Part shown: piece after piece, positions 11,251 through 23,300 of the stretch
How positions within the stretch are numbered: position 1 is the first letter of the stretch
Layout: every line of letters starts with the position of its first letter
DNA from: Ichthyophonus hoferi
Taxonomy: Eukaryota > Opisthokonta > Ichthyosporea > Ichthyophonida > Ichthyophonidae
Length of the DNA: 50,851 bases
Assembly: GCA_002751075.1 (NCBI GenBank)
Contig: NAOQ01000153.1
Coordinates: forward strand, 1-50,851
Reading direction: 5' to 3'
Translations under genes and position numbers: made by a program
Notes under the pieces: generated by a model
Databases searched by the model: none
What the model saw: the letters and a program-made list of their open reading frames with translations, nothing else
Told to the model about the DNA's origin: nothing

Positions 11251-11495
11251 TTCAATAGGTACAATAACCTCTTCAGCATTTTCTACCTTTAAAAAGCAAA
11301 CTCGCTTCTTTCACAGTAATAATAAGGTGTGACTTGGTAGCAACAGATTTGCTATTTTCTCATAATGATCTCAGTAGGAGATATATCCTTGGTATTGGCT
11401 AAGTATTTTCATATATTTATATAAATGCATGCATACATAGTGTCATTTAGTTAAAATTAATTTAAGCTAATAGTATAAAATATAGTAGGTAATAT
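11250..11495 (+). repeat. Gap-flanking duplicate, left copy
   Basis: Nearly identical to 11939-12180, starting at CAATAGGTACAATAACC. Differences are mainly single-base indels, and they become frequent toward the gap edge. This is what two unmerged overlapping contig ends look like, so it is probably an assembly artefact and not a biological repeat. Confidence 0.75.
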
Positions 11496-11934
11496 NNNNN
11501 NNNNNNNNNNNNNNNNNNNNNNNNNNNNNNNNNNNNNNNNNNNNNNNNNNNNNNNNNNNNNNNNNNNNNNNNNNNNNNNNNNNNNNNNNNNNNNNNNNNN
11601 NNNNNNNNNNNNNNNNNNNNNNNNNNNNNNNNNNNNNNNNNNNNNNNNNNNNNNNNNNNNNNNNNNNNNNNNNNNNNNNNNNNNNNNNNNNNNNNNNNNN
11701 NNNNNNNNNNNNNNNNNNNNNNNNNNNNNNNNNNNNNNNNNNNNNNNNNNNNNNNNNNNNNNNNNNNNNNNNNNNNNNNNNNNNNNNNNNNNNNNNNNNN
11801 NNNNNNNNNNNNNNNNNNNNNNNNNNNNNNNNNNNNNNNNNNNNNNNNNNNNNNNNNNNNNNNNNNNNNNNNNNNNNNNNNNNNNNNNNNNNNNNNNNNN
11901 NNNNNNNNNNNNNNNNNNNNNNNNNNNNNNNNNN
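11496..11934. other. Assembly gap (439 N)
   Basis: A run of N. Because both flanks carry the same sequence of about 245 bp, the true gap may be negative, meaning the contigs overlap. Confidence 0.99.
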
Positions 11935-11938
11935 TCAG

Positions 11939-12180
11939 TTTCAATAGGTACAATAACCTCTTCAGCATTTTCTACCTTTAAAAAGCAAACTCGCTTCTTT
12001 CACAGTAATAATAAGGTGTGACTTGGTAGCAACAGATTTGCATTTTCTCATAATGATCTCAGTAGGAGATATATCCTTGGTATTGGCAAGTATTTTTCAT
12101 AATATTTATATAAATGCATGCATACATAGTGTCATTTGTTAAAATAATTTAAGCAATAGTTATAAAAATATGTTAGGGAA
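11939..12180 (+). repeat. Gap-flanking duplicate, right copy
   Basis: Second copy of 11250-11495, in the same order and orientation. See the left copy for the artefact interpretation. Confidence 0.75.
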
Positions 12181-12924
12181 ATATGTTTTTATTAAAAAAA
12201 CAAAACTTGTAAGTCATTTAATGATAAAAGTAAGAACAAGTGAAATATAAGTTAAAATATGTGCTAACTTGTGCTTTCTGTTGTACCAATGCCTTAGAGA
12301 CTACAGAATGTGTAATAAACAAAATACTCTTACCTAATTGGTTTTTCCCTCAAGGCATAACCTTGCACTGATCAGAATTGTTTTCCAATATAGTAAGATT
12401 GTTTATCAATATCTTTTGATTTACAGTTATTTTTTTGTCTAGAGAGAAAAACTACTATCATACAAACTAAATGAATATTCTAAGACAACAACAAATTCAA
12501 TTTGTGGTAATGTATATGGCAATCTGGTTCTAAAATATGACAATAAAAATTTATGTATTTGTAAATTTTAAAATAATTACAATAAAAAAATGTTATGCAT
12601 TTATAATGCATTAAAATCTACCACCTATTACAACATATAGATGGATAGTTGTATTGTGCCCACTAAATACAGATTAGTTCATGTTGACCTTTTGTGAAAG
12701 TCTGATCATGTAAAATAGGTAGTGAGGTAGTGGGCTGCTTAGATCTGCTAGACCACTTCATCTCTATGTGCAATATTTCTACTAACTGGTCTACAGGTTT
12801 TGGGTTCTTTAATTAGTTTTTGATTCCTATATAGATGTTTTCTTCTGGGTACCAGAGAGCATCTCAATCTAGATTATTAACAACTAACCAGTTCTTAACA
12901 TACTTCTTTCACAGCTATAAGATT
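12181..12924. other. AT-rich stretch, no gene seen
   Basis: No recognisable coding region. Moderate-complexity AT-rich sequence that is possibly old repeat. Confidence 0.4.
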
Positions 12925-13105
12925 ATATGAAGCTGTCCTCCTATGGATGGGCATTACTGCATTTACATTTATACATGATTTCAACCAGTGCAAAAACAAT
13001 ACACTAGGTTACTAGCATGTATATTCTCTTGGGTTACATGGTAACAATAATAGTTATTATTTGAACATATTCAATAGTATCAAAAATAAGATATTTTGCT
13101 AAACA
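12925..13105 (+). mobile_element. Dispersed repeat R7, copy 1
   Basis: Aligns in inverted orientation with 16725-16905. Shared blocks are CCTC-TATGGA, CATTTACATTTATACAT, AGTGCAAA-ACAATA and TACATGGTAAC, then TTATTT-GA-ATA. It ends with a GTAACAATA-TAGTTATTATTT block also present in R1, so it is probably retroelement debris. Old. Confidence 0.5.
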
Positions 13106-13378
13106 AATATTGCATACAACCTGTATGACTAGGTTTCAATCTGGACATATGTTTATATGATTGGGTTTGCTGAAGTTGGCTCAGCAAATAATAAATTACT
13201 ATGTAATTCTGTAGCATCTACTAGAGATTTCAAATAAGTGTAAATTAACAGAATAATAAATTATATTACTAGATTATACATTTATATCTCAAGTCATAAA
13301 AAACAGAGAACTGTTTAAAATATACTTAAACAAACTTCACAATTGAATTGCTATCAAATTTTCTCATCTTTTCCTGTG

Positions 13379-13545
13379 TTACAAATTATTGGAACCATGA
13401 CCAGGTGATCCTGAGGCATTATTCACACACGACCAAACAGTCTCTGAATCTGCAGTCAAATTGTCAACATGATGCTGGGTTGCAGTATCACTATTAAAAT
13501 TGGGATCTGTTTTGAAATTCAAACTCGGACACAAACGTATGTACG
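13379..13545 (-). CDS. Possible terminal exon of an unidentified protein
   Basis: A minus-strand frame that ends with TAA at 13379 and reads about 45 residues rich in N, D, S and T (including HHVDNLTADSETVWSC). Its composition looks like coding sequence, and a tetranucleotide microsatellite lies immediately upstream, as at the intron ends of the Sec1 gene. A possible AG acceptor is near the start of the stretch. No upstream exon was identified and no family is recognised. Confidence 0.25.
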
Positions 13546-13590
13546 CATGGATATAGGTATGTATGCATGTATGTATGTATGTATCTATGT
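13545..13590 (+). repeat. (ATGT)n microsatellite
   Basis: A GTATGTATG array with imperfect units. Confidence 0.8.
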
Positions 13591-13754
13591 TAATAACATG
13601 ACTTATATACATATTCACTCCTGCAAATGCAAGACAATATTTGGAGTTGAATGAATTTTCAAGTAAAATGACTGGTCTTCTTTTCAGTTAATTCAATGAA
13701 ACATGTTTCATTTATCTTCTATTTTAATAGAGTGCAATGTTGGCATGTATCCGA

Positions 13755-13796
13755 ACTAAGTTTATAAAAGAGGGGTTTATAAAAGAGGGAGGATAC
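13755..13796 (+). repeat. Tandem pair of GTTTATAAAAGAGGG units
   Basis: Two adjacent copies of a unit of about 15 bp, each holding a TATAAAA word. Confidence 0.7.
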
Positions 13797-13974
13797 AAAA
13801 AAAGGAACCGTAAAGTAGTAAACATACCAGATGGTTAACTGATTAGATTGAGTAAAATCTAAGTGTCATTTGGCTTGAACATTCTAAACAATTAAATCAT
13901 AAACTCAGTCCCTGTAAAACTGAGACAGTATATGCTGTTATCTTATGTGACTAGTACGTGCTCAGAAGTTGCTA

Positions 13975-14115
13975 TACTTTATAATACTATATCATACTAC
14001 ACTATACTATACTATATACTATGCCATACTATACTATATTATACTATACTGTACTACATTATGCTACACTATACTATGCCATACTAGACTATACTATGCT
14101 TTAGTATACTATTGC
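13975..14115 (+). repeat. ACTAT pentanucleotide array
   Basis: An imperfect ACTAT/ATACT array of about 140 bp. The same pentamer recurs in intergenic tracts at 15.0 and 16.6 kb and in introns of both large genes. Confidence 0.85.
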
Positions 14116-14640
14116 TAGGTGACTGGGAAATGGGCTTTTATAAAGTCTCGATGTGTAGCCAGCTAGTCATGTATTACACAGTGATCTACTTCCCACTAAC
14201 TATTGTCACATAACTACTGGGCTTCTTTAAATTAAGTCTGGACTATTGGTATTTCAATTTACTGTCAAATGTTTTCAGCTAGAACGTTTCCTAACGTTTA
14301 TTTGTTTTTTGTTAATTTAATTACCGTGTTATTTACCATTGTTATATTCAGCCAGTAAGTATATAGATTTAATTAATTATAATTGTGTAAGTACTTAGTC
14401 ACTAACCTCTCACTGATTGGTTAGTATTTCCGTACTTAGAACTATTAATCAAGTTGGATTCATTGAATTGGCAAAAACATTATACTCCAATCCATTATCT
14501 ATATCAATTTGAACAATATGATTATACTGATTGGTATTCAGTACAATCGACGGAAACCATATAACGCCAAATAAGGTCTCACACAAGGGCCGAAATTGTT
14601 TTATAATAAATAAACCTTATTAGCTAAAGTTGAATTAAGG
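14116..14640. other. AT-rich intergenic stretch
   Basis: No coding region recognised. Several CCAAT/ATTGG words are present with no arrangement that proves a promoter. Confidence 0.4.
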
Positions 14641-14644
14641 TATC

Positions 14645-14743
14645 ATGGTATTGAGAAGAATTCGACCAAGGACAGTTGCCAAACGATCTTTGCCATTAAC
14701 ACCAAAGACTTTAGAAGTTAAACATCCAATTCAAAGGAAGTAA
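14645..14743 (+). CDS. Very small basic open frame (32 codons)
   Basis: ATG at 14645 opens a short Arg/Lys/Pro-rich frame (RRIRPRTVAKRS) ending in TAA. It lies 44 bp before the 73-codon frame at 14787. The two could be exons of one small gene or chance frames. No family is recognised. Confidence 0.2.
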   Translation: MVLRRIRPRTVAKRSLPLTPKTLEVKHPIQRK

Positions 14744-14786
14744 AAGATTATAATATTTTTTTTCTGAAGACGATACTTGAAGCAAT

Positions 14787-15008
14787 ATGGACGAGCTACC
14801 AAAAAAACAGCACTCTAAACAATATAGGCCCACGACGTTAAGAGAACTACTAGTTACCAGCAGTAGTTCCAAAGGTATATCAGACGATACTGATCTACCT
14901 CAAGCTAGAGGGACTTCAGATAAATCGTCAGACAGTGAGTTTACTTCTGACGGACATTTGTCTGATATTGAAGGATCTACATTCGATATTTACAACATGA
15001 GTACTTAG
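14787..15008 (+). CDS. Small Ser/Asp-rich open frame, 73 residues
   Basis: ATG at 14787, TAG stop. The N-terminus is basic (residues 5-20) and the rest is acidic and serine-rich (SSSSKGISDDTD, then SDKSSDSEF). It resembles in composition the Ser/Asp-rich fragments at 9230-9400 and 15242-15439 and may come from the same mobile family. It is followed at once by an ATAGT pentanucleotide tract. Function unknown. Confidence 0.3.
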   Translation: MDELPKKQHSKQYRPTTLRELLVTSSSSKGISDDTDLPQARGTSDKSSDSEFTSDGHLSDIEGSTFDIYNMST

Positions 15009-15035
15009 AAGCAAATTACTCTCAGGGTCAAGTAT

Positions 15036-15098
15036 AACATAGCATAGTATAGTATAGTGTCATGTCTTATAGTATAGTATAGTATAGTATAGTGCAAT
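15036..15098 (+). repeat. ATAGT pentanucleotide array
   Basis: Imperfect TATAGTATAGT units. Confidence 0.8.
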
Positions 15099-15241
15099 CA
15101 AGTGAAAAAGCATTTCAAGGTCACTCTAAAAAGATTATTAAGAATAAAAATTGTACTAATGTTATTGAGATCTGTTTGATAATTGTCAGCAGACAGTCTG
15201 CAGGCTAAAGCTCTTGTTAACTGCTTCTCAATCTCGTATTG

Positions 15242-15439
15242 TTAATATAAAGAAATAGAAGCCTCTAGTTTCTTACCTGGCAATGTGTTATAAATGTAGT
15301 AACTGTTATCTAATTGTGGTTTTGTACATATGCTTATGGGACTGTTACTATCAGAAGAAGAAAAATCAGACTCAACTAGCTGGCCTTTAAGTAAAGAATC
15401 TGAATTACCTACTTCAACTTTTTTGGGAACTATAGGCAT
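15242..15439 (-). mobile_element. Ser/Asp-rich fragment, related to 9230-9400
   Basis: A minus-strand 65-codon frame with V-KK-VEV, GQLVES and SSSDSNS patterns shared with 9230-9400. It probably belongs to a retroelement leader or gag-type region. Fragment, old. Confidence 0.35.
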
Positions 15440-15559
15440 AATATGATAACATAAATTGAATTCAACAAATAGTATGAATAAATAACCTCTTGATGAGATA
15501 GTACAACAGCAACTACAAATAAAACCACTCTCTAATCATGCCAGTATATTTTAACATGG

Positions 15560-15680
15560 CTGTGTGTACGACATGTGTTATATTGTAGCATAATGTAGTG
15601 TATTAATGTATTGTATTATACTGTTTGTATTGTATTAAATTTTATCATATTAAATTAAAATATATTATATTATATTGCTG
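15560..15680. repeat. TATTG/TATTA-rich simple repeat
   Basis: A degenerate pentanucleotide-rich stretch (TGTATTGTATTA, TATATTATATTATATT). Confidence 0.6.
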
Positions 15681-15994
15681 AAGTATTTCAACCCCTATTC
15701 CACACAAGTGTTTGGCCAAATACTTCATAATGTCTTGTAAAAAATTACTTATTTTTTATGTAGCATTGAATTTCTAAGTGTTAAGTAATGTTTGGAATGA
15801 GATTTCAATCTATAATTAAGCGTTAGACACCAATTAATGGTAATTAATTAACTACATGATATCGCTCATTATAACTAATTAGGAGTAGATGTCTGGTGCA
15901 GTCTAGAACGTAAATTTACCATGGTTTGAAATGGTGTTGGTCATTGGCATTTAATCACACGCAGTGATTAATGATACATACCTGATACATAGCA

Positions 15995-16080
15995 TCCAGA
16001 ATGATCTTTTGTATAATCATTGGACAATTGGTTGATAACAACTTATATTAAGTAGGTTGGAGAATGATCCTTTGAATAAT
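15995..16080 (-). repeat. Inverted relative of the 62-bp minisatellite
   Basis: The minus strand reads AAGTTGTTATCAAC...TTGTCCAATGATTAT...GATCATTC, matching the units at 6660-6850. A second partial unit follows. Confidence 0.5.
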
Positions 16081-16089
16081 CTTTAAGAG

Positions 16090-16285
16090 AAGAAATACTT
16101 CAACCTCTTCTGTCCCACAATTCAAAGGTAAGACTACCAAAGCAATTACAACTAAATTGGACTCCGTAGGGGAAAAGAAACAATGGGTACAGTTCTCTTC
16201 TGATACTACTGGCGAAGAAACTTCAAGGAATCTACTTGAAGACTTTGTTATTATACAAGTCCTGACTCAAATGACGTGAAAGAGG
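16090..16285 (+). mobile_element. copia-type gag N-terminal fragment
   Basis: A plus-strand piece resembling 9632-9922 and 43430-43650: GEKK-WVQFSSD, then ETSRNLLEDF. Isolated, old fragment of a copia-type element. Confidence 0.5.
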
Positions 16286-16349
16286 GACAGCACAAGTCCA
16301 TTGGCGGTGACGCAGAATTTATAATAAGCAGTGAAAATCACGAGATATA

Positions 16350-16373
16350 ATGTAACCCTAAATCCTAACCCTC
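16350..16373 (+). repeat. Interstitial telomere-like CCCTAA words
   Basis: TAACCCTAAATCCTAACCC: three imperfect C-rich telomere-type units. It could be a healed break or chance. Confidence 0.3.
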
Positions 16374-16554
16374 CGCTATAATAGTCCTCAGACTATATCT
16401 AAACTAGTTTGCTTTTATTTGCAACAAAACAAATAGACTTGACAAAACATGGTAGTGAAATTCACAGAGGTATAATAAATTGCTAAGCAGTTCTGTCATA
16501 CCTACCGGGGATTCCAAATAACCAAGATAACAGGATGAAGAATTCTATTAATAT

Positions 16555-16615
16555 ACAGTATAGTATAGTATAGCATAGTATGTATGGGATGGTATGGCAT
16601 AATATAGTATAGTAT
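16555..16615 (+). repeat. ATAGT/ATGGT pentanucleotide array
   Basis: Imperfect array with the same pentamer as at 14 and 15 kb. Confidence 0.75.
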
Positions 16616-16724
16616 TCTTGGCAACGGTATTTGGATTTTTTTTTCTATTCATAATAATTCCTTTTCACTGAGCTAACCTCAGCGAAACCCAATCATATGG
16701 TTTGCACACAATATCTGTTTAGAA

Positions 16725-16905
16725 AAATCTTTCGTTTTTGACACAATTGAAATACTCAAAGCTATAACTAACTAGAGTTACCATGTACCCCGATAGGATA
16801 TGTTCGTGACCTAGTATATTGTCTTTGCACTCGTTGCAACCATGTATATGTATAAATGTAAATGTTGTATGTCCATACGAGGGCGGCTCCACAGGCAGCC
16901 CTAAG
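16725..16905 (-). mobile_element. Dispersed repeat R7, copy 2
   Basis: Inverted copy of 12925-13105. It lies directly left of an R1-like block (16950-17060), which supports a common retroelement origin. Old. Confidence 0.5.
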
Positions 16906-16949
16906 GTAGTGAATAAACTATGCCAAGAACTGGCTAGTGCATAAGAAAC

Positions 16950-17060
16950 TGGATTGAGATACTCTCCAGCATCTAGAAGAAAATATCTAGGAATCAAAAA
17001 AATATTGGAGACCCCGAAGTTTGTGGACAAGTCACTAAAACTACCACATATTCCCTTTGA
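16950..17060 (+). mobile_element. R1 leader-like fragment
   Basis: Matches the right end of R1 (ATTGGAGA-CC, then GTGGACAAGTCACTAAAACTACCACA). The same block is at about 8970-9020, 28105-28155 and 38850-38895. Old fragment. Confidence 0.5.
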
Positions 17061-17269
17061 CTTTGAGATGGAGATAAAATATAAATATACACCAAGCCTT
17101 TATTCACATGTCTTCTTAACAGACATACCTCCTTATATCATAGTATATCATATTATATACTACTATACAAGTACTATAGGGATAATATATAATATAATGG
17201 TATATAAGGCTCACTATATAGTATGTACGGTATGTAAGACCATATACATATGAATATATCCTATTTATG

Positions 17270-17362
17270 TGTTGTCTCTCTCTCTCTCTCTCTCTATTGG
17301 TATATAATGGTATGATTATACTAACTATAGTCTATAACCTGTATTGTCTCTCTCTCTCTCTT
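17270..17362 (+). repeat. Two (CT)n tracts 3' of the Sec1 gene
   Basis: CT dinucleotide runs at about 17274-17295 and 17346-17361. The second abuts the TAA stop of the Sec1 gene, so the 3' UTR begins with a GA-repeat in the transcript sense. Confidence 0.85.
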
Positions 17363-17363
17363 T

Positions 17364-20300
17364 TTACTGTCCCTGTCCACTAGGTAATATAGCCTCTTTG
17401 GCCTCCTTAGGTGATTTCCTTAGATTATCTAGGTTACGGAGGAAGGCCTCGGGTAACATACGGGTACTAGAACCTGTGCGTGTGAAGGTAGGTAGATAGG
17501 TATGTATGGTATGAATGATAGTATGTAAGTATGTATATATGTATAGATATAATATGTATGAGTAGGCCGTTGACAAAATATAAAAAAAAAATATAAAAAC
17601 GTTTACGCATAGATAGAAAGAAACCAATAACCAGAGTAAAAACAATAATCAATAAGACTGATAGCATAACATATATACATGAACATATATAGTATAATAC
17701 TAATTAGTTAACTAATTAACACGTACCAATAATAATCTGTCTATTAGAAGCTTTCATAACCTCGGTAGCCACTCTCATTTCACTCATAGTCATTCCACCT
17801 ATTAAATACACGATAACACGTGGTCCACTGTGCTTCTCTCCCTTTTCTTCCTTCGTTCCTTTCTCTCCTCCCTTCTTGGCCCAGCCAGGCTTACTATGAT
17901 CACGTTTCATTGGAGGGTTAAAAATACTATCACATATTCAACATATTAAGACATGCTTTGACAAGTTCAAAACAGGAATATGGTGGCGCATATAGTGCGC
18001 CTATATTTGGGTTTATGTACAATATATGTTATATTATACTATATAGAGTTTCAATTGCATTTATGGTTCTATTGTGTTAAACAGAGAATATAATGTATAA
18101 TATAATGTAACATACCAGACCAGAGTAGAACAAAATAAAATCTAAGAGAATGAAATAAAATATAATGAGTAATATAATAGAATATAATGTAATATACTAT
18201 AATACATTACACTGCATCATACCATATTATAACATATACTATACTATAATACACTACACTGTATTATATTACACTATCTTACACTATATTATACTACACT
18301 ATAACATATACTATACTATGCTACATTATATTATATTATATTACACTATACTACAATATCATATATATACACATACGTCCTAGCAGACACGGGGGCAGCA
18401 ACCATTGGTGCACTGCCCTTCTTAGGAGGGGCTGATCGCACGAAATTGATCAGTTTGTTATCGGTCACACCCTCGGTTAGATTTTCGATTAAATCCTTAA
18501 GAGTTGGTGTCCATCTACTAGTTGTATAGGTTTCTGTGTGTGCGTAGGTGTGGATTAGTGTATATATATATATATATATGTATGTGTGTATGCAGATATA
18601 AGTAAATCAAACCAAACCAAACCAAACCATACCATACTATACCATGCAATACGAACACCTACCTGAGAGATCACGTGTCTTCCGTTTGATTGGTGCAGAA
18701 GGTATAGAATGGTCACTGTCTACCGTGACTCCTAGCAAATCCATGTTACCTATAGCATTACCATTAGATGTGAAAGAGGGCACGATCATTGCTTGTGAGA
18801 AGAGCTTGTCAAGGTCACTGTAGATAGAGAAGGAAGGAGGGAAGGAAGAAGGGAAAGAGAGAGGGAGAGGGAGAGGGAGAGGGAGAGGAAAGGGATTGGT
18901 AATATAGATTAGATAGGTAGATATGAATCATTTCACTATATTATATTACATTATATTACCAGATACTATATTATCTTATACTATGTTTATCTTATACTAT
19001 ATTACATTACACTATGTACCCTATACATTATATATATTACCTATCTAAAGGCAATTCCCTGATGTGTTATAATAGCATATAGTGCTGACATCCTTATACT
19101 ATTACTCTATACTGTGCTATACTGTGCTATTTCTTATTACACTACATTACACTATATACTCTAAAGCCTACACTATATTATATACACTACTTAAAAACCT
19201 AGAGGTAATTCCTTTTTACTTTATAATAACACACAGCAACAATATCCTTTCACTATTACACCATGTATACTACTTACCTAGAGGTAATTCCCTTCTGTTT
19301 TATAATAACATAGAGTGCCAACATCCGTATCTTGTTGTTCTGTGGCACCTTATTGCTTTGTAGTAACTGTATGATATGCAGGAGAGGGTTCTTCTTCTGA
19401 CCATCTCCATCTGACCCCATTACCATGTTCTGAGTGTGTGAATCGTATTAGTATATGTATAGGTAGGTAGGTAGGTAAGTAGGCAGGTAGGTCAGTAGGT
19501 AGGTAAGTAGGCAGGTAGGTCAGTAGGTAGGTAAGTAGGTAGGTAAGTAGATAGGTAGGCAGGTATGTAGGTAGATAGCTAAATAGGCAGATAAATAAGT
19601 AGGTAGATAGATAGGTAGGTAGGAATAAGAGTATGCTATACACTAGTTTTACAGTATAGTATACCCCTAGACCTATACTTGCTAGGCAATACCGGTCTTA
19701 TCCAGGTTTGTTTCGTCTTATATCTATATACTATACTATACTATACGATAATATAATATACTAGGCTGTAGTGAACTATACTAGACTATACCTGTTCTGC
19801 AATACACATCTCATCCAGGTTTGTCTCATCTTCTATTCTCTGTAATCTAGCTGTCAAATCAAAATGCAGCTCAAATTTAGCGGTTTGTTCAGCCAATTGG
19901 GGCGCTGCCTTTAAAATGGCTTGCAAATCCCGTACATTATTTCCTTGTCCCTCCTTCACGGCTTTACTTTGTTCACGGAACTCCTTGAAAGCTATAGAGA
20001 TAGACAGAGATAGGGAGAGGGAGAGTGAAAGGATGAGAGAGAGAAGGGGAGAGAGAACCAGTAGTGGCCAACTATTAACAAAGTGAGTTCTAATTGTTAA
20101 AGTGTCACAGATGTTAGGGTAAAGAAAAAGAGCTATGAGAAGGAGGAATATATATATAGGGTAAGGATTATATCGAATAGTATAGTATAGGTTAGGTTAG
20201 TGAGTATATATGTATATGTATATGTATATATGTGTGTATATGGTGTGGAGGAGGGCCTCTCTGTGATTTAGTTATATAAAAAGTATAATAGAGAGAAAAA

Positions 20301-23300
20301 CTATACAACAAAGAAAAGTACCTATATAATGTAACATACGTACACACATACATACAGACATGCAATATAATATACATATATACATACAAGATTTCAAGTG
20401 GGAGATAGTATTTGCAATGTGCTGATGACGTACTGCCATCCACACCGAGTCGTTACATCCTAATATGGCCATTTTTTCAACATTTCCATTACCTTTATAC
20501 CTGTATTATGATTGGACACGTCAGTAGTGGTCATTAGTAGTTACATATATATATATATATATATATCAGTATTGCCCTTATGGCTTTCAAACATCGTTTT
20601 TGTATAAAAAAAATATAACTGTTCTCTTTATTTAAAGAGCACATTTTTAAAAAAAGTTTTTTTTTTTGAATAATAATTAAAAACAATTAATTTAACAATC
20701 AATAATTTAATAAGTTACTGATAACGCTTGCTTATTCGATCACTTCAATCTATTCATGCTCTTCATCTATATAATTTTTAGGGGTAGTAGAGGTAAAAGA
20801 TAGAATATAGTAGAGATTGTATACGTATATGTATATATCCTAATACAAGTAGAGAGGAGGTGAAGAGTTATAAAATAAGAATTAGCAGAAAATTGTCTAA
20901 TAGTACGTTATGATACAAATATTATTCTGCACTATACTATAACACATACAATAAAATACAATACAAACAATACAATACAATAATATAATATAATATAATA
21001 TAATATAATATAATATAATATAATATAATATAATATAATGCAATACACTGATGCAATAGAACACAATACAATATAATATAATACATACAATAAAATATAA
21101 TATAACTAAGGTATGTACATTTATGCACGTCGACTCATATGATCATTCTGGCGCCAATTAAGCTGGTACTACTTGTACTTGTATGCCTTTAGTACATACA
21201 TATATATACATATCCATACATACATATCTATATATACACATACATACTTGTATATATCATCTGTGATTGGTAGTAAATCATATGCCATAGCCTGATAGGT
21301 CAACTCATGTAGTAAGGGTGAGATCACATCACTCGATCGATCTACGATTAATAGTTGACCGCGATCGGCTTGCCTCTGGACCCCCCACCACATTTACATT
21401 TGTTAGTGATAGACCCCCTGTATATTTACACACACTAATGTCATAAGTAACAAGTTCCTAGTATGTGGTAAGATTTATTTTTGGTAACTAATCTATTCAT
21501 GATGTTTATCTTATCTTATCTTGACCCAATAAAGGTATATAAGCGGGTTTCGGACGGGTTCTGGTTGAGGGGAATTTATTCCGCAGTTGTAGTGTACATG
21601 TAAAGGAGCCTTGAAGGTTTAATATTTAATCGAGTTGGAGTCTCCGTCTTATCTATGGCCATTGTAGCTTAGAAAACTAGAGGTCCTATCTTATATGCAT
21701 CTATTCTATTTATCCCAGCAGGGTTCTCCCTAGTGTAAGAAACCTAAGCTGACAACTACACTAGAGATTACCTAATGGAACCCCCTTCCCTCTCTTCCAA
21801 AATTTGCACGCATAACAGAGAGAAGGGCCAATAACTCCCTAGACATTTTTTAAAAGAAAAACAATCATTAATATCACTGGAATGCATAATTATAATCATT
21901 AATTTGCTGTGCAGGTTTTTTAAAAAAAATTTCATCCTTGTTTGTCAAATTCAAGGATTTTTTATGAAAAAGTGGTATATAAGGGGATATGCTACAGTAA
22001 AGGTATGGTATAGCTGTATTGGGCTGTACGGAGCAATATGCACGTATTTAATATATTATGTATGTCTATTAGGTTTGATTAGATTATGTGTATATGTCGT
22101 ATATATGCATACACGTACATATATACCTATACATAAACATATACATAAAAAAATATACATATATATATATATATATATAGACATACACATACACATATAC
22201 ATGCGTATCTACCTCACTCAATTCTCCCCCTTCCACGTATTGATCTATTTTAGCCTGCAAGGTATCAGCTAATCTCTTTGTCCTACTATCGTTATTGACA
22301 TAGCATATATAGGGGTTCTCACCAAGCGTCACACACACTGTAGCCAGCTGTATTATTGGAGGGCATTAGTAAATATAAGGGTATAGTATAGTATGATATA
22401 GCATAGTATAGTACAGTGCAGTATAGTATAACACAATATAATATAATGTAGTACAATTTAGTTAAATATTACTATTACTAATAATATTATTATTATTATC
22501 ACTATTACTCTATACTAACCATATCTACATACTATCAGCCTGTTCTGCCCTATGGTTATTTAAACTCTCATTATTATTACCATTCCTATTACTACCCACC
22601 TGTTCTGCTATACGATCACCTAGACTCTCTTTATTATCAGACAAGGGGCTATATTGGGAGTAGAACTCCATGGGCTGGTCCAATGAAAACACATTAGATT
22701 CCACCGCTGCATAGTGAGTAAGCAAGAGTCAGTCTTGACACAATGTAATAAAATGTAATATAGGATAACCAATAGTTGATCGGTTTAGTGTGGTCGGCGA
22801 AAAGTCCAAATATCAGTCAAATGGGGGTAATAATACAATTAAATCTTAAATTACACCACTCAGATTTTCACTGCATCACAATGGCATAGCATCATCAAAC
22901 CTATCAACAGAAACGCAATATCTCGAAAACAATATAATCAAAAATACATGGAAATATGCAACATCATATTATACAGCATAATATATCATAATATAATAAC
23001 ACATAGCAACAAAACACAACAACATGACACAACACAACAACATAAAATACCATAACAATAACTACCATAGCATAGCATACTCTAGCATAATATAATATAC
23101 TATACCGTAACGTATCCTATTACAACATATCCTATAGCATACTGTCCTGTATTATGCTACACTATACTATACTATACAATACGATACTACACTAACCATC
23201 TAGCCCATCTAGTAGGGTGGCTAAATTATTACTAGTATTAGCTTACTATAATAAATAGTATAGGTGAAAATTACATTAATATGTAACCAAATCAACACTC

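Noticed and set aside
11462-11968. Frame running through the first gap
   Set aside because: It consists almost entirely of unknown bases.
18165-18383. 72-codon Tyr/Ile-rich plus frame
   Set aside because: Translation of an ACTAT repeat inside Sec1 intron 12.
19350-19643. 97-codon Leu/Thr/Tyr/Pro repeat frame
   Set aside because: Translation of the GTAG repeat plus an out-of-frame reading of Sec1 exon 10.
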